A stretch of DNA of 51,545 nucleotides from NCBI GenBank assembly GCA_965651535.1, contig CBFGSX010000001.1, forward strand, positions 1-51,545, read 5' to 3'. Made by a program: the position numbers and the translations under genes. This document shows, one piece after another, positions 16,227 to 24,129 of the stretch. The stretch's first letter is position 1. Every line of letters begins with the position of its first letter. Origin of the DNA: JAQGJA01 sp965651535 (GTDB lineage Bacteria; Pseudomonadota; Alphaproteobacteria; Micavibrionales; SZUA-601). A model generated the notes under the pieces. It had not been told where the DNA came from, made no database searches, and saw only the letters and a list, made by a program, of their open reading frames with translations.

Positions 16227-16765
16227 GGCTCCATTCCCCGTTCGTCGAACAGGTCGATCAGCGACTCGATGCTGTTGAGAACGATCAGGATCAGCGGCAT
16301 CAGCGCCCAGGCCAGGCCGACGCTGAAAATCCCGCGCCAGAATGGCATGACGATTTGTCCGCCTGCGAACAGGGTGAGGATTCCCCACAACAGCATATAG
16401 GTGCCACCCGCCAGCAGGAAAAACGCCGCCCACAAGACCCAGAAGCCTTGCCCCATCAGGAAGCGGCGTTCCTTGAGCAGCAAGGTCTGCGCCAGCACGA
16501 AGACGAAGGCGTGCACGCCCAAAGGCGTCATCAGGAGAATATCCGTGACGAGGCCGAGAAAGAACGTCATCAACGGCGGCAGGTCGCGCGGCCGCACCAG
16601 CGTCCAATAGGAAACGGCGATCAGCGGCGCCAGGCCGCCCAGCTTTGCGCCGATGGGAAGGCCGATAGGCAGGGTGGTCAACAGCACGAGAAAGAACACC
16701 GTCAGCGGCACGAGCGCGTCGAAAAAAAGATTGGTCAGCGCGTGGCCCCAGCTTGTGTCACTCAT
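16223..16765 (-). CDS. mreD: Rod shape-determining protein MreD
   Basis: Inner-membrane component of the elongasome. The 180-residue product has about five hydrophobic helices: residues 13-35 (FFDALVPLTVFFLVLLTTLPI), 38-57, 64-80 (LMTFFLGLVTDILLMTP), 103-125 (FWVLWAAFFLLAGGTYMLLW) and 143-165 (GIFSVGLAWALMPLILIVLN). It also has the family-typical GLVTDILLMTPLGVHAF. Its start overlaps mreC by 8 bases and its stop overlaps mrdA by 4, so mreC-mreD-mrdA is a tightly coupled operon on the minus strand. Confidence 0.92.
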   Translation of the reverse strand: MSDTSWGHALTNLFFDALVPLTVFFLVLLTTLPIGLPIGAKLGGLAPLIAVSYWTLVRPRDLPPLMTFFLGLVTDILLMTPLGVHAFVFVLAQTLLLKERRFLMGQGFWVLWAAFFLLAGGTYMLLWGILTLFAGGQIVMPFWRGIFSVGLAWALMPLILIVLNSIESLIDLFDERGMEP

Positions 16766-17645
16766 CCGCCAACCTCCTGTCGGCGCGGCTCAACAGAGTC
16801 GATCGGCCAAAATTGATGAGCTGGAGATAGTCCAGACGGCGCATATCGGCGAAGGGGCGGACGCGGATATCACCCGGCGTATTCGAGACGATCACGCCGA
16901 CGGGCAGGCCCGGCGCGAAGATTCCGCCATAGCCGCTGGTCAGAACGCGCTCGCCGATCGTGACGGCGGCATCGTCGGGAAGATAAAGAAAACGTGGGTG
17001 TTTCGTGTTGTCGCCGACCAGCATCCCGCGATGGCGCGAGTTCTCGATCACGACAGGGATGCGGCTGTTGACGTCCGTCATCAGCGTGACGTTCGAGGTT
17101 TTCGCCGCTACCGCCATGACGCGCCCGACCAGACCTTGCCCGGTCATGGCGACGCTGTCGGCGATGACACCTTGTTTTTCTCCGGCATCGACAAGAACGG
17201 CCTGCGAAAAACCGGTGCCGCTTTCGGCGATGACGCGTGCGGTGGCAAAACTCTGGCGCGGCAGATCGGCCAGTTTGACAAGGCTGCGCAAGGATGCGTT
17301 CTCGGCTTCAAGTTGTCGTGCACGGTCATACCATTGCTTGAGCTTGGCGTTCTCCTCGCGCAGGCGCGACACATCGGACGCCATATCCGACAATCCGGTC
17401 ATGTGTTCGAAGAGCTGCGCCATTTTTTGTGTCGGGGCAGAAATGGCGGCCAGCGCCAGATGCAGCTGATCGAGCAGGGTAATGCGCGTTTCCTCGGCGG
17501 CCTTGGGTGCGGCGGCAGAAAAGATCATCAGCGCCGCGGCGAAAAACATCAGCATCATGGCAAAGCCGCGTCGGCTGAGGATGCGGCGGGGAATCTGGAT
17601 CCAAAAGGCGCGCTTGGCGGCGCGCTGGTGACGCGGAGGCAACAT
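16758..17645 (-). CDS. mreC: Cell shape-determining protein MreC
   Basis: Periplasmic scaffold that links MreB filaments to PBP2/RodA. The 295-residue product has an N-terminal Arg-rich cytoplasmic stretch, one TM helix (GFAMMLMFFAAALMIFSAAA), a coiled coil (VSRLREENAKLKQWYDRARQ, then LEAENASLRSLVKL) and the beta-rich MreC core (GLVGRVMAVAAKTSNVTLMT, HPRFLYLPDDAAVTIGERVL, SGYGGIFAPGLPVGVI). ATG 17645 is chosen; the open frame extends far upstream without homology. mreB, normally adjacent, lies 1.3 kb upstream, with two plus-strand genes between. Confidence 0.95.
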   Translation of the reverse strand: MLPPRHQRAAKRAFWIQIPRRILSRRGFAMMLMFFAAALMIFSAAAPKAAEETRITLLDQLHLALAAISAPTQKMAQLFEHMTGLSDMASDVSRLREENAKLKQWYDRARQLEAENASLRSLVKLADLPRQSFATARVIAESGTGFSQAVLVDAGEKQGVIADSVAMTGQGLVGRVMAVAAKTSNVTLMTDVNSRIPVVIENSRHRGMLVGDNTKHPRFLYLPDDAAVTIGERVLTSGYGGIFAPGLPVGVIVSNTPGDIRVRPFADMRRLDYLQLINFGRSTLLSRADRRLADE

Positions 17646-17760
17646 ATTAACCGTTATAACCTGTTCGATTCGGCTTGTCTTGGGGATTGTTGAGTGTTGA
17701 CATAAGAACCACCTTGTGTGTAAAAGAAAGACCCCGCTCTCGTCGCGAAAGGAATACCCC

Positions 17761-18342
17761 ATGCCGGAACAGAAAAAAACGCAAGACAATGCACGCCAGA
17801 CAATGTCCCCACCGCCGACGCATTGGACGCGTCGCGTCAGCAATTTTTTTCAAAACAGCATGACTGTGTCGGCTCTATCGGCAGGCTTTACCGTTGCGGG
17901 TTTTTATTTTGGGTCTCAAGTGATGGAGAAAACTGCCGAGATCGAGATGAATACACTTCAGGAAAATATCCGTCTGGTCACCGAGCGCGCGCATCGGGAC
18001 TCGCCGGGCGGGGATTCTCTTTTTGTGCATGACCGGAATGATTTCACCTATTTGGCCCCGGGGATGACCCTTGCGCAGGAAAAGAAAAAGGCCCTGCGGG
18101 ATGTCGTCGATGAAATGATCGAGCATCGCCGTGAAGAATCCGACAGATCAGTCTGGTTTGATCTTTTCCGTTTCGCGGCGCTTGGAATTGGTCTGGGCTA
18201 TGGCGCCAGCCGTACGCTTGCCCATCCGTTCGCACGCGCGGCACAAAGAAAAGAATATGAAGGGAAAGGCAAATGGGACATCAATTACGACACGCGGCGA
18301 CGCTTTCCAGATATCCACATCTATCCGTCGCAATTCCGGTAG
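17761..18342 (+). CDS. Hypothetical membrane protein (193 aa)
   Basis: Not recognised. It has a polar N-terminus (residues 1-30), a hydrophobic segment at about 35-52 (TVSALSAGFTVAGFYFGSQV), a central charged region with two candidate coiled-coil stretches (MEKTAEIEMNTLQENIRLVT, AQEKKKALRDVVDEMIEHRR), a second hydrophobic segment at about 139-158 (LFRFAALGIGLGYGASRTLA) and a basic C-terminus. ATG 17761 has AAAGG eight bases upstream. It lies between mreC and mreB on the opposite strand, interrupting the usual operon. A role in cell shape is possible from position only. Confidence 0.65.
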   Translation: MPEQKKTQDNARQTMSPPPTHWTRRVSNFFQNSMTVSALSAGFTVAGFYFGSQVMEKTAEIEMNTLQENIRLVTERAHRDSPGGDSLFVHDRNDFTYLAPGMTLAQEKKKALRDVVDEMIEHRREESDRSVWFDLFRFAALGIGLGYGASRTLAHPFARAAQRKEYEGKGKWDINYDTRRRFPDIHIYPSQFR

Positions 18343-18370
18343 TGTAGCAGTTTGAGAATCTTCTACTCTC

Positions 18371-18446
18371 TGGGGCCTTCGGGCTTGACCCGAAGGTCCA
18401 TTCTTTCGGTGCTATGGACCCTCGGATCGGGGTCCGAGGGACCCAG
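18371..18446. repeat. Two REP-like palindromes
   Basis: GGGCCTTCGGGCTTGACCCG(AAGGTCC) followed by GGACCCTCGGATCGGGGTCC(GAGGGACCC). Same family as 9657-9716. Confidence 0.75.
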
Positions 18447-18520
18447 AACGGAGGAAACTGCGACACGACCGCAATTCCGGCATGATTGACGGCGTGGCGG
18501 CCCGGCCCTAGGATGCTCTC

Positions 18521-18847
18521 ATGCGTCTGGCCGTTTTTTCTTTGATTTTTTTCTGCGTTTCCGTTGCTGCGGCTCAGGATATCGTCAAGCCCTGCGATTT
18601 AATACTGCCGGACGGGCAGGTGAACTCCATCCTGTTGATGCGCACCGACCCCGAAGGTTTTTTCGATCTGTCCTGCCGCATGGATGAAAAAAATTGCCTG
18701 CCGCTTCGGCCCGACCGCTATTGGGAGGAAACCGTGCGCGTGAAACTGCGCGAGGCGGGATGCTCCATGGATCTGATCCAAAAGGAACTGCCCGGCATTC
18801 TGGCCGGGCATTGCAAGATGGGGATTAAGCCCGCCTGTTCCAACTAG
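18521..18847 (+). CDS. Secreted Cys-rich small protein (108 aa)
   Basis: Family not recognised. A clear Sec signal peptide (MRLAVFSLIFFCVSVAAAQD, cleavage predicted after AAA near residue 18) is followed by an approximately 90-residue mature domain with six Cys (CDL, SCR, NCL, GCS, HCK, ACS). These may form three disulphides in the periplasm. The start ATG 18521 has a weak ribosome-binding site (TAGGA, nine bases upstream). It sits between mreC and mreB together with the preceding unknown gene. Confidence 0.65.
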   Translation: MRLAVFSLIFFCVSVAAAQDIVKPCDLILPDGQVNSILLMRTDPEGFFDLSCRMDEKNCLPLRPDRYWEETVRVKLREAGCSMDLIQKELPGILAGHCKMGIKPACSN

Positions 18848-18848
18848 C

Positions 18849-18875
18849 GTCATTCCCGCGGACGCGGGAATCCAG
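18849..18875. repeat. REP-like palindrome
   Basis: GTCATTCCCGCGGACGCGGG followed by AATCCAG; directly after the secreted-protein stop and upstream of the mreB 3' end. Confidence 0.75.
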
Positions 18876-18959
18876 CTTTCTTGTTATGGTGCTTCGCTTC
18901 ATTTGACCGGTTCCCCGTTCGCGTGCTGGCTTCGCTGCGCACGGCCGGGGATGACAGGT

Positions 18960-20000
18960 TTAATACATCCCGACCAGAACATTGCGCAGGGTGCGCATTT
19001 CCTCGAGGGCGCGGCCCGTTCCCAAAGCCACGCATTGCAGCGCGTTTTCGGCGACGACAACCGGAAGACCCGTCGCATGACGCAAGACCAGATCCAAATT
19101 GCGCAGCAACGCGCCGCCGCCCGTCAGGACAATCCCTTTATCGACGATATCGGCGGCCAGCTCGGGCGCGGTGTGTTCGAGGGCGACTTTGACGGCCTCG
19201 ACGATGGCGGTGACCGGCTCGGCCAGAGCTTCGGCGATCTGGCGCTGCGAGATTTGAATTTCTTTGGGCACGCCGTTCATCAAATCGCGGCCCTTGACTT
19301 CCATGCTTTCGCCTTCGCCGTTTTCGGGCGGACAGGCCGTGCCGATTTTCTTCTTGATGTTCTCGGCCGAGCTTTCCCCGATCAGCAAATTATGCATGCG
19401 GCGGATATAGGAAATGATGGCGTCGTCCATCTTGTCGCCGCCGACACGCACCGAGCGTGCATAGACAATGCCGCCCAAGGAAATCACGGCCACCTCAGTC
19501 GTGCCGCCGCCGATATCGACGACCATCGATCCGGTGGCTTCGGTGACGGGCAAGCCTGCGCCGATGGCCGCGGCCATGGGTTCTTCGATCAATTCGACGC
19601 GGCGCGCGCCTGCGCTCTCGGCGCTTTCGACAATCGCGCGGCGTTCGACGGCGGTCGAACCCGACGGCACGCAGATAATGACTTGCGGGCTGGTGAAGAT
19701 GGAACGGTTGTGTACTTCGCGGATGAAGTGCTTGATCATTTCTTCGGCGACGTCGAAATCGGCGATGACGCCGTCGCGCAACGGGCGGATCGCGACGATG
19801 TTGCCGGGCGTGCGGCCCAGCATTTCCTTGGCCTTGTTGCCGACGGCCAGAACTTGCTTGCGGCCGCGCGCGACGGAAATGGCGACGACGGACGGTTCGT
19901 TGAGGACGACGCCGCGTCCGCGCACATACACAAGCGTATTGGCGGTGCCGAGGTCGATGGCCATGTCGGCGGAGAGGAATCCGAGGAGTTTATTAAACAT
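18960..20000 (-). CDS. mreB: Rod shape-determining protein MreB (bacterial actin)
   Basis: Actin-like ATPase that forms membrane-associated filaments directing lateral wall synthesis. The 346-residue product has all nucleotide-binding motifs: phosphate-1 MAIDLGTANTLVYVRGRG, connect-1 around IEEPMAAAIGAGLPV, phosphate-2 MVVDIGGGTTEVAVISLGGI and the adenosine motif IVLTGGGALLRNLDLVL. The N-terminus MFNKLLGFLSAD is the usual amphipathic membrane-binding start. It is in the same direction as mreC-mreD-mrdA but separated by 1.3 kb with two opposing genes, so it is probably transcribed separately. Confidence 0.98.
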   Translation of the reverse strand: MFNKLLGFLSADMAIDLGTANTLVYVRGRGVVLNEPSVVAISVARGRKQVLAVGNKAKEMLGRTPGNIVAIRPLRDGVIADFDVAEEMIKHFIREVHNRSIFTSPQVIICVPSGSTAVERRAIVESAESAGARRVELIEEPMAAAIGAGLPVTEATGSMVVDIGGGTTEVAVISLGGIVYARSVRVGGDKMDDAIISYIRRMHNLLIGESSAENIKKKIGTACPPENGEGESMEVKGRDLMNGVPKEIQISQRQIAEALAEPVTAIVEAVKVALEHTAPELAADIVDKGIVLTGGGALLRNLDLVLRHATGLPVVVAENALQCVALGTGRALEEMRTLRNVLVGMY

Positions 20001-20086
20001 AAGATAAGCCTTGCAAAAAGCCTCAAAAGGGAAGTCGTCCCGATTTATAGCGGCTTGCGCGTCCGGGGGGAAGGGGGGTTAATAAA

Positions 20087-20196
20087 ACCCCCCTCTCCCC
20101 TTGGGAGAGGGATGGGGTGAGGGTTTTCGATTTATCCTGCTGCTTCGTAACCCCTCATCCGATGCTGCCGCATCGACCTCTCCCTGAGGGAGAGGT
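20087..20196. repeat. Long palindromic repeat (CCCTCTCCC...GGGAGAGG type), copy 2
   Basis: Begins CCCCCCTCTCCCCTTGGGAG and ends CGACCTCTCCCTGAGGGAGA. It shares GGGATGGGGTGAGGGTTTTC and TTCGATTTATCCTGCTGC with 5711-5836. It lies between divergent mreB and the DUF3576 lipoprotein gene; the rest of this 303-base gap holds no gene. Confidence 0.75.
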
Positions 20197-20303
20197 TACT
20201 TTTACGCTGTGTCAGCCTGCTCTTGCCGCCGCCGTTCATTCTTGCCAGAATACCCCACAGAACACCCAAGCCTAAAACCATCCGAAACAGAGGATTTCGC
20301 CCG

Positions 20304-20834
20304 ATGCGCCGATTTGCACCGTTTTACCTTTTGCTTGTTTTGCCTGCTTTTCTGGCGGGGTGCGGCGGCATCCAGTCCGAGGCGAAATACCCTGCCGGGC
20401 GCGGCCCCGGTTCGAAAGACATCGTCTATCACGGCGAGCGCGAGAGCATTTTCGGCGAGGGTGGCGCAGGCCTGTTCGGCAGCAAGGATAAAAAAGGCGG
20501 CGAAGCGGGGGTCAGCATCACCGTCAACGCCTATTTGTGGCGTGCCTCGCTTGATACGATTTCCTTCATGCCCTTGGCCTCGGCGGATCCGTTCGGCGGC
20601 ACGATCATCACTGAATGGTATGAAGATCCGAACGTCCCCGGCGAGCGTGTGAAGGCGAATGTTTTTGTTCTGGGCAAGGAATTGCGCACCGACGCGCTGC
20701 GCGTGTCATTGTTCCGTCAGGTGAAATCCGGCGGCACGTGGCGCGATGCGCCGGTGGATGCGGCGACGGTTTCCGCGCTCGAGAACACGATCCTGACCCG
20801 CGCGCGCCAATTGCGTGTGGCGGATAAGGGGTAG
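20304..20834 (+). CDS. DUF3576-type outer-membrane lipoprotein
   Basis: The 176-residue product has a lipoprotein signal MRRFAPFYLLLVLPAFLAGC with lipobox LAGC (Cys20). The mature protein begins GGIQSEAKYPAGRGPGSKD, then a folded domain with ITVNAYLWRASLDTISFMPL and SADPFGGTIITEWYEDPNVP typical of DUF3576. In alphaproteobacteria this gene commonly precedes leuS and lptE, as it does here, suggesting an envelope role of unknown detail. ATG 20304 gives the signal peptide; the frame open from 20223 adds an unlikely leader. Confidence 0.85.
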   Translation: MRRFAPFYLLLVLPAFLAGCGGIQSEAKYPAGRGPGSKDIVYHGERESIFGEGGAGLFGSKDKKGGEAGVSITVNAYLWRASLDTISFMPLASADPFGGTIITEWYEDPNVPGERVKANVFVLGKELRTDALRVSLFRQVKSGGTWRDAPVDAATVSALENTILTRARQLRVADKG

Positions 20835-20852
20835 ATCGGTTTTTTCCTTTGT

Positions 20853-20936
20853 CATCCTGAGCCAAAGGCGAAGGATCTCGGCAGAGGGGGATTGTTTCGT
20901 GCCGGGATTCTTCGCTACGCTCAGAATGACAAAAGA
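20853..20936. repeat. Imperfect palindrome (GTCATCCTGAG type)
   Basis: TTGTCATCCTGAGCCAAAGG at the left is complementary in part to CTTCGCTACGCTCAGAATGA(CAA) at the right. It separates the lipoprotein gene from the next frame. Confidence 0.65.
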
Positions 20937-20953
20937 TTTAAGAGATTTTGAAA

Positions 20954-21265
20954 ATGACCAACGCTCGTATCCGCAAAAAACAACGTAAGAATGCGTTACT
21001 GAAGGATGAACAGCCTGCGGTTTTGTTGAGGATGCACGAAAACATCACCGATGCCGAACTGGACGAGATTGGCATCGATCATGATGAAAAATGGCGCGAC
21101 CCGCGCGGTAAGGAGGGGGTATTGAAACTGGACTTTCAGAGCGGGCATATCCTGTTTGAGTTTCGTTCCATGATCCCCGAGATCGAAAAAGAATATGTTG
21201 CCGAACTGATTATCCCTAAAACGTGGCTGAAAGATGCCACACCCAAAGAGTATGTCGGACCATGA
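20954..21265 (+). CDS. Hypothetical small protein upstream of leuS (103 aa)
   Basis: Not recognised. It is a charged soluble protein with a strongly basic N-terminus (ARIRKKQRKNALLKDEQ) followed by a mixed alpha/beta region (ITDAELDEIGIDHDEKWRDP, VLKLDFQSGHILFEFRS). There is no signal peptide. The stop codon overlaps the leuS start as ATGA, which indicates translational coupling to leuS. ATG 20954 is used; a TTG six bases earlier is possible. It is not part of the usual DUF3576-leuS-lptE set as I know it. Confidence 0.6.
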   Translation: MTNARIRKKQRKNALLKDEQPAVLLRMHENITDAELDEIGIDHDEKWRDPRGKEGVLKLDFQSGHILFEFRSMIPEIEKEYVAELIIPKTWLKDATPKEYVGP

Positions 21266-23856
21266 CCCAAGAACGCTACAACCCCCGCGCGGTCGAAGAC
21301 AAATGGCGCAAAATCTGGTCGGACAAAAAAACCGACAAGGTAAACTTCGACAGCGGCAAGCCGAAATTCTATCTGCTGGAAATGTTCCCCTATCCGTCGG
21401 GCGTTTTGCACATGGGCCATGTGCGCAATTACACGATCGGCGATGTGATCGGCCGCTATAAAAAAGCCTGCGGCTTCGAGGTTTTGCACCCGATGGGCTA
21501 TGACGCGTTCGGATTGCCGGCGGAAAACGCGGCGCTTGATAACGGCGCGCATCCCAAGGAATGGACGTATCGCAATATCGACGCCATGCGCCAGCAATTC
21601 GACATGTTGTCCATCGGCTTCGATTGGGATTTGGGGCTGGCGACCTGCGACGAGGATTACTACCACCAGCAACAGAAAATCTTTCTCGATTTCGTCAAGC
21701 GCGGCATCGCCTATCAGCGCGAGGCCGAGGTCAACTGGGACCCGGTCGATCAGTGCGTGCTGGCCAACGAAGAAGTGGTGGACGGCAAAGGCTGGCGCAG
21801 TGGCGCGCCGGTCGAGCGCCGCAAGCTGACGCAATGGTTCTTCAAGATCACCGATTACGCCGATCAACTTCTGGATGGCTTGAAGACTTTGACCGAGTGG
21901 CCGGAAAAAGTCGTCACCATGCAGGAAAACTGGATCGGCAAGTCGCAGGGTTTGCGCTTTAGTTTTCCGCTGCGCGAAAAAATCGCGGGCTATGCGGAAA
22001 CCGGGATCGAGGTGTATACCACGCGCCCCGATACGATTTTCGGCGCGTCCTTTGTGGCCATCGCCGCCGGGCATCCGTTGGCCGCCGCGCTCGCCAAGGA
22101 TAATAAAAAACTCCAGGATTTCATCGCCGAGTGCAACAAGGGAGGCACCGCCGCCGCCGAGATCGAAACGGCGGAGAAAATCGGTTTCGATACGGGGCTA
22201 AAGGTTCCGCATCCCTTCCTCAAGGATGTGCATCTGCCGGTCTGGGTGGCGAATTTCATCCTGATGGGTTACGGCACGGGGGCCGTGTTCGGCTGTCCCG
22301 CGCATGACCAGCGCGACCTTGATTTCGCCAATAAATATAAATTGGATGTGACGCCCGTCGTGATCCCGCCGGGCGAGATCGCCGAAAGTTTCCGCGTCAC
22401 GAAGCTGGCCTATACGGGGCCGGGGAAACTGTTCAACTCGGCTTTTCTCGACGGGCTCGAGATCGACGAGGCGAAAAAAACCGCCATCGCGAAATTCGAG
22501 GAAATGGGCCTGGGCCGCGCCGAAACGCAATACCGTTTGCGCGATTGGGGCGTCTCGCGCCAGCGTTACTGGGGTTGCCCGATCCCGATGATCCATTGCC
22601 CGCAATGCGGCACGCTGCCGGTTTCGGAGGCGAATTTGCCCGTGCGTCTGCCCGAGGATGTCGAGTTTGACAAACCCGGCAATCCGCTCGACCGCCATCC
22701 GACATGGAAACATGTGTCCTGTCATCAATGCGGCACCAACGCCACGCGTGAGACGGATACGATGGCAACTTTCGTCGACAGTTCGTGGTATTTCGCGCGT
22801 TTCATCGATCCACGCAACACCAAGGCGCCTTTCGATAAAAAGCGCGTCAATACGTGGCTGCCCGTCGATCAATATGTCGGCGGCATCGAACACGCGGTGC
22901 TGCACTTGCTGTATGCGCGGTTTTTCACGCGCGCCATGCGCGATTGCGGCTATCTCGACCTCGACGAGCCGTTCAAGAAATTGTTCACCCAAGGCATGCT
23001 GACGCATATGGCGTTCAAGGATCTGAACGGCAAATGGGTCTATCCGCATGAAGTCGAAAAAGACGAAAACGGCGAATGGCACAAGATCGCCGACGGTTCC
23101 CCCGTCGTGGCGGGCGACGTCATCAAGATGTCGAAATCGAAAAAGAACACCGTCGACCCGATCAACATCGTCGAAACCTATGGCGCGGATGCCGTGCGTT
23201 TCTTCGTGCTGTCGGACAGCCCGCCGGAAAAGGATCTCGAATGGACGGTGGGCGGCATCGACGGCTCGTGGCGCTTCGTCAATAAATTGCACCGCATGGT
23301 GACCGAGGCGCTGCCCGTTCTGCCGAAAACCGGAGCGCCCGCGCCGTCGGCGTTTTCCGATGCGGCCATGGGTCTGCGCCGCAACACGCACCGCACGATC
23401 CAGCTTTTCACCGACAGCCTCGAACGCTTCCACTTCAATACGGCCATCGCCCGCTTGCGCGAATTCACCAATGAATTATCGGCTTTCAAGGCGGAAACGC
23501 CCGACGCGCAATGGGCCTTGCGCGAGGCTTTGGAAACGCTGACGATTTTGATTAATCCGATGATGCCGCATCTGGCCGAGGAATTGGGCGCGGAGCTGGG
23601 ATTCAAGAATCTCGTCGCCCTGACGGCGTGGCCGCAATTCGATCCCGAACTGGCGAAAAAGGATTCGGTGACCATCGGCGTGCAGGTCAACGGCAAATTG
23701 CGCGGCACGATCACCCTTGCCGCCGAGGCCGATGCCAAGACGACCGAAACGGCGGCGCTCGCCAATGACAGCGTCCGCCCTTGGGTCGACGGCAAGGACA
23801 TCAAGAAGATCGTCGTCGTGCCGGGCCGTATCGTCAATATCGTGGTCGCAGCATGA
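21262..23856 (+). CDS. leuS: Leucyl-tRNA synthetase
   Basis: Class I synthetase that charges tRNA-Leu and edits misacylated tRNA. The 864-residue product has the HIGH-type motif YPSGVLHMGHVRNYTIGD near residue 45, a zinc-type insertion (CPQCGTLP, CHQCGTN), the editing domain (VYTTRPDTIFGASFVAIAAG, a canonical T-rich motif), KMSKS in IKMSKSKKNTVDPI and a C-terminal domain ending KKIVVVPGRIVNIVVAA. ATG 21262 overlaps the stop of the upstream small gene. Normal length. Confidence 0.98.
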   Translation: MTQERYNPRAVEDKWRKIWSDKKTDKVNFDSGKPKFYLLEMFPYPSGVLHMGHVRNYTIGDVIGRYKKACGFEVLHPMGYDAFGLPAENAALDNGAHPKEWTYRNIDAMRQQFDMLSIGFDWDLGLATCDEDYYHQQQKIFLDFVKRGIAYQREAEVNWDPVDQCVLANEEVVDGKGWRSGAPVERRKLTQWFFKITDYADQLLDGLKTLTEWPEKVVTMQENWIGKSQGLRFSFPLREKIAGYAETGIEVYTTRPDTIFGASFVAIAAGHPLAAALAKDNKKLQDFIAECNKGGTAAAEIETAEKIGFDTGLKVPHPFLKDVHLPVWVANFILMGYGTGAVFGCPAHDQRDLDFANKYKLDVTPVVIPPGEIAESFRVTKLAYTGPGKLFNSAFLDGLEIDEAKKTAIAKFEEMGLGRAETQYRLRDWGVSRQRYWGCPIPMIHCPQCGTLPVSEANLPVRLPEDVEFDKPGNPLDRHPTWKHVSCHQCGTNATRETDTMATFVDSSWYFARFIDPRNTKAPFDKKRVNTWLPVDQYVGGIEHAVLHLLYARFFTRAMRDCGYLDLDEPFKKLFTQGMLTHMAFKDLNGKWVYPHEVEKDENGEWHKIADGSPVVAGDVIKMSKSKKNTVDPINIVETYGADAVRFFVLSDSPPEKDLEWTVGGIDGSWRFVNKLHRMVTEALPVLPKTGAPAPSAFSDAAMGLRRNTHRTIQLFTDSLERFHFNTAIARLREFTNELSAFKAETPDAQWALREALETLTILINPMMPHLAEELGAELGFKNLVALTAWPQFDPELAKKDSVTIGVQVNGKLRGTITLAAEADAKTTETAALANDSVRPWVDGKDIKKIVVVPGRIVNIVVAA

Positions 23857-24059
23857 GGCAAGATGTTCTCACGCGAAGCCGCGAAGTCGCAAAGGAAAGG
23901 GGTTTTCTCTTGCGGTCGACCGAAAAACAAAGCCCGGTGTACGGGAAACAGCTTCTGACTTATTTGCGCTTGATGAATCTTCCTTTGGGTCTTCTGATGA
24001 ATTTCGGCGTGGGCACTTTCAAAGAAGGCGTCCAGCGTGTGGTGAGCAATCATGTGTGA
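23853..24059 (+). pseudogene. GxxExxY-type nuclease C-terminal remnant
   Basis: The last 35 residues (GKQLLTYLRLMNLPLGLLMN, then FGVGTFKEGVQRVVSNHV) match the C-terminal end of GxxExxY proteins (PD-(D/E)xK superfamily, Pfam PDDEXK_3), where a QLLTYLRL...GLLINF...G(I/V)xRxV pattern is characteristic. The catalytic N-terminal two thirds, including the GxxExxY motif, are missing; the first 25 residues of the frame translate the flanking inverted repeat. The ATG overlaps the leuS stop, a position normally occupied by the lptE start. Non-functional as a nuclease; loss by deletion is inferred. Confidence 0.7.
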
Positions 24060-24094
24060 CAACAACGCCTTTGCGTCTTCGCGCCTTCGCGTGA
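23869..24094. mobile_element. 226-bp TIR element carrying the GxxExxY remnant
   Basis: Terminal inverted repeats of 27 bases with 25 matches: left TCACGCGAAGCCGCGAAGTC(GCAAAGG), right the complement of TCACGCGAAGGCGCGAAGAC(GCAAAGG). The repeat consists of words CGCGAAG, CGCGAAG, CGCAAAG with about 8-base period, an architecture shared with the TIRs of copies A-D and the AACCACTAAG elements. It is inserted exactly between leuS and lptE. Confidence 0.7.
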
Positions 24095-24102
24095 TCCCGC
24101 AA

Positions 24103-24129
24103 GGATCCCGGATCAAGTCCGGGATGACG
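24103..24129. repeat. REP-like palindrome overlapping the lptE start
   Basis: GGATCCCGGATCAAGTCCGG(GATGACG). The GATGAC part of this dispersed repeat supplies the ATG used as the lptE start. Confidence 0.75.

Noticed and set aside
14385..16607. Longer mrdA frame of 740 aa
   Set aside because: The first 127 residues run through mreD in another frame; GTG 16226 overlapping the mreD stop is the natural start.
18903..20120. 405-aa frame antisense to mreB running into a repeat
   Set aside because: Shadow of mreB; its last residues translate the CCCTCTCCC repeat.
22198..23433. 411-aa frame antisense to leuS
   Set aside because: Shadow frame of leuS.
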